A stretch of 64,000 nt of DNA from Desmodesmus armatus (Eukaryota > Chlorophyta > Chlorophyceae > Sphaeropleales > Scenedesmaceae), in assembly GCA_007449985.2 (NCBI GenBank), contig VIIQ02000042.1, positions 1 to 64,000 on the forward strand, written 5' to 3'. A program made the translations under genes and the position numbers. Below, in pieces: positions 23,606 through 33,296 of the stretch (positions are counted from its first letter, which is position 1; each line of letters opens with the position of its first letter). The notes beneath the pieces were generated by a model. The model saw only the letters and a program-made list of their open reading frames with translations. It ran no database searches and had not been told where the DNA came from.

Positions 23606-24107
23606 AAAAATTATAAGTTTAAGAAAAGTATTTTTTTTTGAAAAGATCTTTTTTCTTCTGCCTAAATCTTTTTTGCTATTCACAGCAGCCGTACATCAAG
23701 GTGCTCCTTCAACCTGACTGAAAAGCAGTCAAAGTAGAGAGAACACCAGTTTGACAATGCATAGCCTTTTCAACTTGGCAGAGAGCTTTATTTCACTTCT
23801 CAGAGTTTGTACGCAAGTCCACAAAGTTCAAAATTATCAGAAACAAAGGGGCGCATTTTTTTTTTCTATAAAAAATACTTTTTGAAAAAAACGAAAAGAG
23901 ACTGAAAAAGAGAAAATGAAAAATTTTTGTTCTTCATTTTTGAAAAAAACCTTCTTTTTTTGTTTTTGTCTTTTTGAAATTCAATATTTCTTTTTTTTGA
24001 AAAGATATCAAAAGAAAGAAAAAAAAATCAGTTTTTTAGACTCAATATCAATAAGAGATTGAAAAAGAGTAACATTTATGAACAAACTTAAGGTAAAGAT
24101 ATTTTTA
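23606..24107. other. atpA-trnG spacer with a base-balanced island
   Basis: The part at about 23688-23830 has balanced composition (for example gtacatcaaggtgctccttcaacc) in contrast to A+T-rich flanks. I recognise no gene, tRNA or repeat motif in it. The rest is A/T runs. Confidence 0.5.
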
Positions 24108-24180
24108 AGCGGATGACGCGATTCGAACGCGCGACATTGGACTTGGAAGGACCACGCTCTACCAACTGAGCTACATCCGC
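24108..24180 (-). tRNA. trnG-UCC: tRNA-Gly (UCC)
   Basis: Acceptor GCGGATG, anticodon TCC in cttccaa, T arm gcgttcgaatcgc. No intron, unlike the land plant gene. Confidence 0.95.
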
Positions 24181-24223
24181 AATTGTATTATTATAATAGC
24201 AAATTCAAAAAAAAAAAGCAAGT

Positions 24224-24287
24224 TTTTCAAATTTTCTAAAAAAAAGGAAAAAAAAATATTTCTCCTTTTTTTTAGAAAATTTGAAAA
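24224..24287 (-). terminator. 25-bp perfect stem-loop after rps14
   Basis: Arms 24224-24248 and 24263-24287 are exact complements, 113 bp after the rps14 stop and just before trnG on the same strand. Confidence 0.6.
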
Positions 24288-24399
24288 GAAAAAGTTTAAA
24301 AATTTGCTACAAAGGCTTCTTTTTTATACAGGAAACGCTATGAACAAAGCAGTTCACTAAAAGCAAAGCTGTAAAGCATGACCAAAATGAATGGAAAAA

Positions 24400-24702
24400 T
24401 TACCAACTTGCTTTTCGTACACCTGGTAAAAGTCCTTCATGAGCCATTTCACGTAAAACATGACGAGATAATCCAAAATCACGATAATATCCTTTTGGAC
24501 GTCCTGTAACTAAACAACGATTATGTAAACGAACAGGAGAACTGTTTCTTGGTAATTTTTGAAGTTTTCTTTGATAAGCATATTTTTCTTTAATAGAAGA
24601 TGCATTTTTAATTTGTTCTTTTAAAATTGCACGTTTTTTTGCATATTTCATAACTAAATTTTGGCGCTTCATTTCGCGCTGAATCATTGCTTTATTTGCC
24701 AT
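24400..24702 (-). CDS. rps14: 30S ribosomal protein S14
   Basis: 100 residues, the normal length. Conserved [20 protein letters not shown] and [20 protein letters not shown], then the terminal [12 protein letters not shown]14 binds the 16S head. It follows rps19 on the same strand, an order that replaces the usual rpl22-rps3 continuation. Confidence 0.97.
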   Translation of the reverse strand: MANKAMIQREMKRQNLVMKYAKKRAILKEQIKNASSIKEKYAYQRKLQKLPRNSSPVRLHNRCLVTGRPKGYYRDFGLSRHVLREMAHEGLLPGVRKASW

Positions 24703-24919
24703 TTTTATAAAAAATAAAAATTTTTATTATTCAAAAAGAATTTCTTTTTTTCTGTAAAAAAAAAATGTATAGAAAGATTTTTGTATTTCTTTCAAAAACA
24801 ATTTTCCACTTTTTTCATGTTTACTCTCTTTATAGAGTAAGAACTTATAAACTGTAAGTCTTCAAAATACTTCTTTTTGAATAGCAGAGTGCCAGTCAAA
24901 AAATTTTGTATTTTTGAAA

Positions 24920-24956
24920 TTTTTTCTTTTCTCAAATTTTGAGAAAAAGAAAAAGA
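24920..24956 (-). terminator. Stem-loop after rps19
   Basis: Inverted tttttcttttctcaaa / tttgagaaaaagaaaaa overlapping the end of rps19, imperfect by one base. Confidence 0.4.
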
Positions 24957-24957
24957 A

Positions 24958-25239
24958 TTAACGTCTTTTTGCTTTTTTGTCACTTTTTACATGACCTTTA
25001 AATGTTCGAGTTGGTGCAAATTCACCCAGTTTATGACCAACCATTTGATCAGTAATAAAAACTGGAATAAATTCTCTTCCATTATAAGTTGAAATAGTAT
25101 GACCAATCATAATTGGTAAAATAGTAGAAGAACGTGACCAAGTTGTTAAAACTTTTTTTTGACCTTGTGCATTAAATTTTTCAATTTTTTTTAGTAAATG
25201 ATCTGCTACGAAAGGTCCTTTTTTAATTGAACGTGACAT
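24958..25239 (-). CDS. rps19: 30S ribosomal protein S19
   Basis: 93 residues. Start at [16 protein letters not shown]; an in-frame upstream extension is not conserved. Conserved [48 protein letters not shown]19 sits in the head of the small subunit. It belongs to the rpl23-rpl2-rps19 remnant of the S10 operon. Confidence 0.97.
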   Translation of the reverse strand: MSRSIKKGPFVADHLLKKIEKFNAQGQKKVLTTWSRSSTILPIMIGHTISTYNGREFIPVFITDQMVGHKLGEFAPTRTFKGHVKSDKKAKRR

Positions 25240-25840
25240 AAAAAAATTTCTCAATTCATACTTAGCTTTTGATTTTCTATTTTTTCTTTGTTTTTGTAAA
25301 TATTTCAAGCATAAATTGCCTTCAGTTTTTTTCTTAAACATTTTATTTTTTTTCAATACTATGTGAAGAAAGGAATATATACATATGTCTATTTTTTTGT
25401 TTTTAAAAAACATTAAAATGATTGTTTCTGAGTTCTTTGAAATTGAAAAAAAATGAAATTGCTTTTGGTAACGAACAGACATCAACTACCTTGCTTGTAT
25501 TCACTTGAGTAGCAAACTGCATTTCTCCAACTCCAAATTTCAACTGCTGAATGAATGAATGGCACAGTTGAGCTTTAATGCTCTATTCACCATAAATAGA
25601 AAATCATTTGACATACAAAGGGCACCTCCTTCTCTTCAAACAAGTATAAAATAGAAAAATTTTTGTAAGAAAAAAAAATATTTTGTTTTTCGTTACACCG
25701 CGGACTGCTTTGGAAAAAAAAAACAAAAAAGAAAAAATTTTTAAAAATCGCACTACAAAAAACAATTTGTAATTATTTGAAAGAATTTACATGTTTTGAA
25801 AATTCTTTTACAACTTTTCAATTTTTTCAAAAAAAATTGA
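25240..25840. other. rps19-rpl2 spacer with a base-balanced island
   Basis: A 600-bp gap where rpl2 and rps19 are normally adjacent. About 25486-25640 is of balanced composition and unexplained; the rest is A+T-rich. No gene seen. Confidence 0.5.
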
Positions 25841-26668
25841 TTATTTACGTTTTTTTAAAATAAATTTTGAACTATATTTTTTTGGTTTTCGAGTAAATTG
25901 ACCAAGTGCTGGACGTCCCCAAGGAGTTACTGGATGACAACGACCAATTGGTGTTCTTCCTTCACCACCTCCATGTGGGTGATCATTTGGGTTCATAACA
26001 GATCCACGAACTGTTGGACGTTTTCCTAACCAACGATTACGACCAGCTTTCCCAATTCTTACACTGTAAGCTTCAACGTTTCCAACTTGTCCAATAGTTG
26101 CCCAACAATTTTTTGAAATCAAACGAATTTCTTTAGAAGGTAAACGAACTGTTACAAAATTTCCTTCTTTTGCTAAAACATCAAGTAAAGCACCTGCTGA
26201 ACGAGCTAATTGACCACCTGAACCTGGTTGAAATTCTACATTATGGACTTGAGCTCCTAGTGGAATATTACGTAAAGGTAAAGCATTTCCAACTAATACA
26301 GGAGCACGTAAATCTGAAATAATTGAATCTCCAACTTCTAATCCACGTGGATGAAGAATATAACGTTTTTCACCATCTTCATAAATTACTAATGCAATTC
26401 GAGCATTACGGTTTGGATCATATTCAATACTTAAAACTCTTGCTGGAATCCCAATTTTATCACGACGAAAATCAACTTGACGATATAATCGTTTATGACC
26501 ACCCCCTTTGTGTCGACAAGTAATAACACCTCTGTTATTACGTCCTTTTGAACGATGTTTCATTTTTGACAAAGACTTTTCAGGCTTTGATTTTGTAATT
26601 TCACTAAAATCAGATACTGATCTATTTCTAGTACCTGGAGTGATTGCTTTTAGAAAACGAATTCCCAT
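25841..26668 (-). CDS. rpl2: 50S ribosomal protein L2
   Basis: 275 residues, family length. Start at [20 protein letters not shown]. Conserved [31 protein letters not shown], and the peptidyl transferase-associated [17 protein letters not shown] near residues 222-240. Ends [12 protein letters not shown]. No intron. Second gene of the S10 remnant. Confidence 0.98.
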   Translation of the reverse strand: MGIRFLKAITPGTRNRSVSDFSEITKSKPEKSLSKMKHRSKGRNNRGVITCRHKGGGHKRLYRQVDFRRDKIGIPARVLSIEYDPNRNARIALVIYEDGEKRYILHPRGLEVGDSIISDLRAPVLVGNALPLRNIPLGAQVHNVEFQPGSGGQLARSAGALLDVLAKEGNFVTVRLPSKEIRLISKNCWATIGQVGNVEAYSVRIGKAGRNRWLGKRPTVRGSVMNPNDHPHGGGEGRTPIGRCHPVTPWGRPALGQFTRKPKKYSSKFILKKRK

Positions 26669-26789
26669 AATAAAAATATATAAAAAATAAACTCTTAAAA
26701 AATATATGAAAAAGTTCAATTTTGGAATTTCAAAAAATTAGACCACTTAACATAGCTGACTTGCTGTGCTATGAAAAAAATGTTCTCCC

Positions 26790-26935
26790 TTCGCATAGCA
26801 AAGGCTAGGCCGGCGTAGCAGAGCTTGTGCTCTGCCTGGCTTTGCCCAGGCTTCGCTTGCGCTCCGCGCAGCGGTGCGGTGCAGAGTGGTACAATCCATA
26901 CGAGAGGCGGTATTCTGCTGTGCGGGAAGCAACGT
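26790..26935. repeat. GC-rich repeat cluster between rpl23 and rpl2
   Basis: gccggcgtagcagagcttgtgc, gcctggctttgcccaggcttcgcttgcgctccgcgc and ggtgcggtgcagagtgg motifs. The remaining spacer (26669-27190) is A+T-rich with no gene. Confidence 0.8.
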
Positions 26936-27190
26936 GGACAGCAGTAAAAATTCACAAATTTTCTTTTTTCTTTTAACATAATGAATAATGATACAAACCA
27001 ACTTTGAATTTTGAACTTTGAATTGACTAAGGCAAATTTTCTTTTAGTACTAAAAAAAAGAGCAATAGCAAAAAAAATTCCAAAGTGGATTCTTTTTTTT
27101 TTCAAATTCTAAATAATTTTCAAACTTTGGTTTTTTCCATTTGTTTTTGTTGAGTCAAAAAAAAATGAAACAAAATTTGAAAAAAATGTT

Positions 27191-27544
27191 TTATGAAAAT
27201 TGAAGAGATTGTCCTTCTTTTAAAGTTAAAATAACTCTTTTATATGCTGGTTTATAACCAGTGGATGTTCCAGTACGAACTTTTCTACGAGGTGGTCGAT
27301 GAGTGTTAATTCCAATAACATTTACACTAAATAAAGTTTCAAATAATTTTTTAATTTGAGGTTTTGTTAATCGTGAATCAACATCAAATGTATATTGTTT
27401 ATTTTTAAATAATGCTAAATAAGATTTTTCAGTTGCAACAGGGTATTTGATAAGATCAGCAATTTTCTTTTCAGGAGAAAAACGTGATTTTAAAAACTCT
27501 CTCCAACGAGTATATTCTTCTGTTGATGATTGAGATGTACTCAT
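27191..27544 (-). CDS. rpl23: 50S ribosomal protein L23
   Basis: 117 residues. Conserved [54 protein letters not shown] and [12 protein letters not shown]. The N-terminal 25 residues are an extension relative to short homologues. L23 lines the polypeptide exit and contacts targeting factors. First gene of the rpl23-rpl2-rps19 group. Confidence 0.96.
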   Translation of the reverse strand: MSTSQSSTEEYTRWREFLKSRFSPEKKIADLIKYPVATEKSYLALFKNKQYTFDVDSRLTKPQIKKLFETLFSVNVIGINTHRPPRRKVRTGTSTGYKPAYKRVILTLKEGQSLQFS

Positions 27545-28400
27545 AAAGTTTTGTTTTCTATTCTTTTATTTATCAATATTTGATTTCAAATTTTTGCTTT
27601 TCTACTTATTCTCTTTAAAAGACACAAACACTAAGCTATGTTTAATTCTAAAAAAGTGAAAAAGACAACAGCAAAAAAGACAGATTTTAAACAAGGCGAA
27701 AAAAATCATAAATTTTCTGAAATACAAATTGAATTTGGCAAAATGCTCATTTTTTTTTTATATATTGTTCTTTTTTTTCTATTATTTAAAGTAAAAAAAA
27801 TATTAAATATTATATCAATATATTTTATAAAAATATTTGAATTATGGAAAAATTTTTTGAGTGAAGAATTTTTTTAAAATAAATCCTTAATTTTTAAGAA
27901 GTTCTCTGTTGAAGAAAAAAAAGAGAATATTTTTAAACTTGGTTAAACTTTTTGAAAAAACCTAGGTAAACTTTAAAACCAAAATAAAGTTTTCAATTTT
28001 TTTTTTTCATTTCTAAAATTTTTTCTTCTTAAAAGAAAAACCATTTAAAACTTTTATAGTTTTGTTTTTTTTTATTTCAAAAACTCTTTTTTTTCTTCAT
28101 ATTTTCACTTTCTTTTTTTAAAGAAAACAGAGCAAACTTGGTACTGCCATAATGAAAGTTGAGAATTTTTTTAAAAACTCTTTTTATTATTTGAATGAAA
28201 AAGAATTTTTTTTATCTTTAAGACTATTGACTTTTTATTTTTTACTACTTTATTTCCTTTTTACTTATGTGAGTAAAGTAAAAACAAATTCTTTTGATGA
28301 TAATATGAAAGTAAACAAAAGAAAAGTTTTTGAGAAAAATAAAAAACATCTATTTCCAATATAAAGCGGACCTAACAAGGATAAATTTCTTTTTTCTACT
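27545..28400. other. rpl23-trnF spacer, A+T-rich part with two small open frames
   Basis: Two plus-strand frames, 27638-27877 (79 residues) and 28152-28364 (70 residues), each encode a hydrophobic segment (FFLYIVLFFLLF; LLTFYFLLLYFLFTYV) flanked by Lys-rich ends. I recognise neither. Codon content is that expected of A+T-rich noncoding DNA, so they are recorded but not called as genes. Confidence 0.4.
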
Positions 28401-28469
28401 CAGTTTTTTTTCAACTCATTATGCATGTTCTTCTTAGCAGATTGCTCTCTGCTCAACTTGATTAGAGCC

Positions 28470-28610
28470 CCCCTTTTGCTCCCCCGCGAAGCAGTGCGCT
28501 TTGCCGGCGTAGCAGAGCTTTGCGGAGTGCAACGCGGAGAAGCAGAGCACCCCACTGCTTTGCAGAGGGCTTGGTGGAGGGCTATGCCCAGACAGAGGCG
28601 GTAGCAAAAG
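28470..28610. repeat. GC-rich repeat cluster
   Basis: Includes a 35-bp stretch (28502-28536) starting tgccggcgtagcagagcttt that is identical to 43528-43562. The following 28611-28827 shows no gene. Confidence 0.85.
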
Positions 28611-28827
28611 GTACAGAACAAACCTCTTTGTGGATGGAAGTAAATAACTCTGGTGGAGCAGATTGCTGCAATAGTTATAGCCCCTTATCTCTCTAAGCTG
28701 CAAATGATTTCTATTCAAATAAACAGAATCTAAACCTCTCTACAAAAGCACTTCAGTTTTTCTTGAATAATTCTTTTTTTATTAAATACATTTCATGTAA
28801 AGAAAGAGAGCAAAGAGTAGAGCAAAT

Positions 28828-28899
28828 TGCCAGGAACCAGGATTGAACTGGTGACACAAGGATTTTCAATCCTCTGCTCTCCCACTGAGCTACCCCGGC
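28828..28899 (-). tRNA. trnF-GAA: tRNA-Phe (GAA)
   Basis: Acceptor GCCGGGG, anticodon GAA in ttgaaaa, T arm cagttcaatcctg. Confidence 0.95.
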
Positions 28900-29339
28900 T
28901 TTTTTTATTTATCCTTTATAGTATCATTTTCCTTAAATTCCTTCAATTTTTTAAAAAACTTCAAATTATCTATTTTGAAACTCTCTTCTTTTAAAAGTAC
29001 TTTATTGCCAGGGTCGCTTTTGCAAAGCCTCAGTGGTGTTGCCTGGGCTCTGCCTGCGCTGCGCGGAGCACCGCCCCCGTAAAGTGGAGGCAGAGCTTTG
29101 CAGTTTGCGAAGAAAAGGTGCACTGTGATTCAGAGGCAGGCACCCCATCAAAAGGTGAGAGCAAACACACATGCAGACCGGCAAACAAATCAAAATAAGC
29201 AGAGACTGATTGAAGAGCTGGACGAGCTTCCCACAATCATAAAAAATGAAGCTTTCTAACTTGACAAAAACAAAAAAAAAGATAAAATAAAAGGAATAAA
29301 AATAAAAAAAACATTCAAAAATATATTTTTTTTGTTTTT
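28900..29339. other. trnF-trnE spacer
   Basis: Divergent tRNA genes flank it. GC-rich repeat motifs lie at about 29008-29105 and a base-balanced island with no recognisable function at 29106-29240. The rest is A+T-rich. Confidence 0.55.
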
Positions 29340-29412
29340 GCCCCCATCGTCTAGAGGCCTAGGACACCTCCCTTTCACGGAGAAAACGGGGATTCGAATT
29401 CCCCTGGGGGTA
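29340..29412 (+). tRNA. trnE-UUC: tRNA-Glu (UUC), copy 1
   Basis: Anticodon TTC in ctttcac, T arm ggggattcgaattcccc. In plastids tRNA-Glu serves both translation and tetrapyrrole synthesis. The 73-nt gene is identical base for base to the copy at 53633-53705 on the other strand, while the flanks differ. Confidence 0.96.
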
Positions 29413-29531
29413 TATTTCTTTTTTATGTTGCAAAAAAGAATTCATAAAAACAAATTTCCAAAGGAAAATATTTCAAAAATTGACAATTTTTGAAGAAGAT
29501 CAAATTATCAATGCTTTTTTATTTATTCTCA

Positions 29532-30287
29532 ATGTCAAGATATATTGGTCCCCGTCTACGTATTATTCGTCGTATTGGTAAATTAAGAGGTTTTACTCGT
29601 AAAAAACCATTTCGCCGTGCATTTCGTGGAAGAGGTGCTTTCCAAGGAAAAGTGCTTCCTCCAGGTCAACATGGATTAACAAAATTATTTAAAAGTCGAC
29701 CTTTTGATTCAAATGAATCAGATTATTTAATTCGTCTAAAAGTAAAACAAAGATTACGTTTTAATTATGGTATTACAGAAAAACAACTTGTAAAATATGT
29801 TCGCCAAGCAAAAAAATTAAAAGAATCAACAGGTCAAGTTTTATTACAACTTTTAGAAATGCGTTTAGATAATATTGTTTTCCGTTTAAATATGGCTCCA
29901 ACTATTGTAGCAGCACGTCAAATTATTAGTCATGGTCATATTTGTGTGAACAATAAAAAAGTGAATATTGCAAGTTATATGTGCAAACCTAAAGATGTAA
30001 TTTCTGTTTCAATGAAAGAAAGTTCATTAAAATTAGTAAATCGTAATCTTCAGGAATATTCACAAAAAATGAGTTCATATAAAAAACGTTTTGAAAAAAC
30101 TTTAGCATATGTTTTATTCCAAAAAAATATTTGTTCAAGTATGGCAAATGCTTTGGAACTTATTAATCAAGGAAAAGTTCAAGTAAATAACCGTAAAGTA
30201 ACAGCTCCAAATTATTTTTGTCGTTTAAAAGACACTATTTCTGTAAAAACAGAAAAAGGAATTCAAAAAGTACAATTTGCTGATTAA
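29532..30287 (+). CDS. rps4: 30S ribosomal protein S4
   Basis: 251 residues, longer than the usual 200. Start at [16 protein letters not shown]. Conserved [35 protein letters not shown] and the S4 RNA-binding domain [19 protein letters not shown]. An additional stretch near residues 175-215 ([20 protein letters not shown]) accounts for the extra length. S4 nucleates 30S assembly. The frame is intact. Confidence 0.97.
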   Translation: MSRYIGPRLRIIRRIGKLRGFTRKKPFRRAFRGRGAFQGKVLPPGQHGLTKLFKSRPFDSNESDYLIRLKVKQRLRFNYGITEKQLVKYVRQAKKLKESTGQVLLQLLEMRLDNIVFRLNMAPTIVAARQIISHGHICVNNKKVNIASYMCKPKDVISVSMKESSLKLVNRNLQEYSQKMSSYKKRFEKTLAYVLFQKNICSSMANALELINQGKVQVNNRKVTAPNYFCRLKDTISVKTEKGIQKVQFAD

Positions 30288-30290
30288 TTC

Positions 30291-30333
30291 AAAAAGCAAA
30301 TTCTCTTTCTTTTTTGAAGAGAATTTGCTTTTT
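30291..30333 (+). terminator. Stem-loop after rps4
   Basis: 17-bp perfect inverted repeat (30291-30307 and 30317-30333) starting 3 bp after the rps4 stop and followed by a T run, similar to a bacterial intrinsic terminator. Confidence 0.65.
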
Positions 30334-30506
30334 TTTTGAAACACAAAGAAAGAAACTTTGAAAATTTTCTTTTTTTGTTTACAATATAAAAAGATATTTT
30401 ATAGAAAGATTTTTCAAACGAACATTTTTTGAACAAAGCATTAAGCTCTGTAAACCTTTGACTTTTCAAATGCTTTTCAAAAAAAAAAAGAATGTATTTT
30501 TACCAA

Positions 30507-30588
30507 GCCTTCGTGATGGAACTGGTAGACATCCTGGTTTTAGGAACCAGTGCACTTGTGCGTGTCGGTTCGAATCCGACCGAAGGCA
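30507..30588 (+). tRNA. trnL-UAG: tRNA-Leu (UAG)
   Basis: Class II tRNA; acceptor GCCTTCG/CGAAGGC, anticodon TAG in gttttagga, T arm cggttcgaatccg. Confidence 0.94.
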
Positions 30589-30876
30589 GATAATCTTCAA
30601 CAACTCTTTGTTTTGTAATTGCAAAAGCAATTTGGTTGGTGGAGGATATATTTCACTCTATTATTTGCTCAAAAGCAAAAAAAAAAGGATAAAAAAATAT
30701 TTGTTATTTTTATAGAACAATCAACATTGAAAAATTTTTTTTTCCAAAATGAAGTCTATTCAAAAATGTTTAAAACAGTTTTGTTTTCAGCAAAAATTGA
30801 GAATTTCAATTTCACATTCTTTTTGAAAACAAAAAAAAGAAAGAAAAATGCAATGTCATATTCAAAAAAAAAACTT

Positions 30877-32478
30877 ATGCCAATTGGTGTACCAAGAATT
30901 ATTTATTGTTGGGGGGAAGAACTTCCAGCTCAATGGACAGACATTTATAATTTTATTTTTCGTCGACGAATGGTTTTTTTAATGCAATATTTAGATGATG
31001 AACTTTGTAACCAAATTTGTGGTTTATTAATTAATATTCATATGGAAGATCGTTCAAAAGAATTAGAAAAAAAAGAAATGGAAAATAGTGGACTTTTTCA
31101 AAGTTCAACTCAAAAAAAACCTTCAGGAGGAGGTTTTCAATCACCAACAAATTCTTTTCAAGGAGGATCAAAAAAAAAGGAACGTTCAATTGAAGATCTA
31201 ATGATCTCTGAAGAAGATCTTGCAATTGATGAAAATAATATGCTTGAAACACATACTTTACAAAAAATTTCATTAGAATCTTTAAACTGGAATTCTCAAT
31301 TTTTTGATTATTCAGAAGAACCTTATTTATTTTATCTTGCTGAACTTCTAGCAAAAGATGTCACAGGAAATAATGCAGGTCTTTTAACAAATTCTGCACT
31401 TCAAAATTATTCTATGAATGATCGTGAATTTGCAAAATTTATGATGATGTTTAAACAAATGAATCGAGCAAACACAACAGATGCATTTCGTAAAAACTTA
31501 AATTCGAGTCAAAATTTTGATATTTATTCACCTTTTCGTTTATTAGCAGATAAAATTTTTGAAAATTCCCAAAATTTCAATTCTCATTCAATTCACAGCA
31601 AAGAAAATTTCCAAAAAAAACTTCAACAATTTCATTCACGTATTTCTTCAGGAACAGAAGGAAAAATGGATTCTTTTATTTCTGAAACAGCAAATAAAGA
31701 ATTTTTAAACTTAGTTGAAAATCAAAAAAACAACCAAACTTTTTCTGAAAAAGCTTTTACTCAAAGACAGCTTCGACGTGATTATAGCCAAGAAAATTTA
31801 TTTTCTTCAAAATTCCGTTCACGTACACGTAGTCAAGGTACTGCTTTTGACTCATTAAATCCTGATTTTTCAAAAGATGCTGCTTATTTAGAATATCGTG
31901 ATTCTTATAGAAAACAAACAGAACGTACTTTTGGAGAAGAAGAATCGAAAAAAGTTTTTATGGTAATTAATTCTTTTGGAGGTTCTGTAGGAAATGGTAT
32001 TACTATTCATGATGCATTACAATTTATTAAAGCTGGATCAATGACTTTAGCTTTAGGAGTTGCTGCTTCTGCAGCTTCATTAGCTTTAGCAGGGGGTACT
32101 ATTGGTGAACGTTATGTAACTGAAGGTTGCCATGTTATGATGCACCAACCAGAAGGAGGATTATCAGGTCAAGCTTCAGACATTTGGATTGATAGCCAAG
32201 AAATTCTGAAAATTCGTTTAGATGTTGCAGAAATTTATTCATTATCTACATACAGACCTCGCCATAAAATCCTTCGAGATTTAGATCGTGATTTTTATTT
32301 AACTGCAATGGAAACAATTTACTATGGACTTGCTGATGAAATTGCAACAAATGAAGTTATGCATTCTATTATTGAAATGACAAGCAAAGTTTGGGACTAC
32401 CATGATAGTAGTCAACAAAAATTACTTGAAAGTCGTGAAAGTGCAACTTCTGGATTTGATACACAAACACAAAATTAA
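30877..32478 (+). CDS. clpP: ClpP protease proteolytic subunit with a large insertion
   Basis: Serine protease subunit of the plastid Clp complex. Start set at MPIGVPRIIYCW; the ATG at 30853 eight codons earlier is also possible. The N-terminal FRRRMVFLMQYLDDELCNQICGLL is followed, after INIHMED, by an insertion of about 300 residues, after which VFMVINSFGGSVGNGITIHD resumes. Catalytic residues are present: Ser in GVAASAASLALAGG, His in MMHQPEGG, Asp in LDRDFYL. 533 residues versus about 200 in compact ClpP. The insertion site corresponds to that of the Chlamydomonas insertion sequence in ClpP1; the insertion is polar and rich in Ser, Asn, Gln, Lys. The frame is intact and there are no introns. 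Confidence 0.95.
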   Translation: MPIGVPRIIYCWGEELPAQWTDIYNFIFRRRMVFLMQYLDDELCNQICGLLINIHMEDRSKELEKKEMENSGLFQSSTQKKPSGGGFQSPTNSFQGGSKKKERSIEDLMISEEDLAIDENNMLETHTLQKISLESLNWNSQFFDYSEEPYLFYLAELLAKDVTGNNAGLLTNSALQNYSMNDREFAKFMMMFKQMNRANTTDAFRKNLNSSQNFDIYSPFRLLADKIFENSQNFNSHSIHSKENFQKKLQQFHSRISSGTEGKMDSFISETANKEFLNLVENQKNNQTFSEKAFTQRQLRRDYSQENLFSSKFRSRTRSQGTAFDSLNPDFSKDAAYLEYRDSYRKQTERTFGEEESKKVFMVINSFGGSVGNGITIHDALQFIKAGSMTLALGVAASAASLALAGGTIGERYVTEGCHVMMHQPEGGLSGQASDIWIDSQEILKIRLDVAEIYSLSTYRPRHKILRDLDRDFYLTAMETIYYGLADEIATNEVMHSIIEMTSKVWDYHDSSQQKLLESRESATSGFDTQTQN

Positions 32479-32485
32479 TTTTTTA

Positions 32486-32515
32486 CTTTCTTTGTTTTTT
32501 AAAAAACAAAGAAAG
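32486..32515 (+). terminator. Palindrome after clpP
   Basis: 30-bp perfect palindrome, 7 bp after the clpP stop. Confidence 0.55.
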
Positions 32516-32539
32516 GAATTTGAAACACTTTGAACTGCT

Positions 32540-33075
32540 CCTTTTACCAGGGTCTTGCCGATGCAAAGCTTAGGCGGTGAGCTTGGGCTATGCCCAAACT
32601 TCCCACCAGGGTCAGAGGGTTTGGTCTCTCCGTTACTGGGTGCTCTGCCCTCCTGACCATTTGCCAGGGTAAGGGCTATGTCCTTCCGCCAAGACTTCGT
32701 CTTGTCTTTGCACCGCACCGCCGGCGAAGCAGGCGGAGCGCCGGGGCTTTGCCCAGGCCAGGGTCAGGCACCTGCTTCGCACCGCACCGCCGGCGAAGCA
32801 GGCGGAGGGCTTTGCCCAGGCCTGGGCAAAGCCCTGGCGCAGCAATCCACTGTGCACCGCTTTGCGGAGTGCAACGCTCTGCTCCGCTTTGCGGATCGCC
32901 GGCGGTGCGAAGCAAAGCTTTGCGGTGCAGCGCGGAGCAGAGCTTTGCGGAGGACCGCTGGGGGTCAGGGGGCAAAGCCCTTTGCGTAGCAAAAAACCCT
33001 TACCCTTTGCCGGCGGAGCAGAGCAAAGCGAACTGCGAAGCAGAGAGCAAAAAAACCAGGCGGTGCAGAAAAAGA
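32540..33075. repeat. Large GC-rich repeat cluster between clpP and rpoC1
   Basis: About 530 bp of mixed repeat motifs, including two near-copies of gcaccgcaccgccggcgaagcaggcggag (near 32710 and 32777). It lies between convergent genes. Long open frames on both strands here are composition artefacts. Confidence 0.85.
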
Positions 33076-33128
33076 GTGGTTGCAGTAAACAGTGCAGAGT
33101 GAAGAAGTCCACCAGTTTAAGAACATAA

Positions 33129-33169
33129 TTTCTCCACCAGTTTAGGAAATTCTTAAACTGGTGGAGAAA
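33129..33169 (-). terminator. Stem-loop between clpP and rpoC1
   Basis: 16-bp perfect inverted repeat (33129-33144 and 33154-33169) with an A run on the plus strand, so a T run in minus-strand transcripts precedes rather than follows it. It lies 128 bp after the rpoC1 stop. Confidence 0.5.
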
Positions 33170-33296
33170 AAAAAACCATCCTTGTTTCAAAATTTCATAG
33201 AAGTTTTTAAGAAAGTAAATGAAACAATGAAAACAAAGAATGGAAGAAATACAATTCAAGTTTCATTTGTCTTCAAAAAAAATTTTGAGAGACAAA

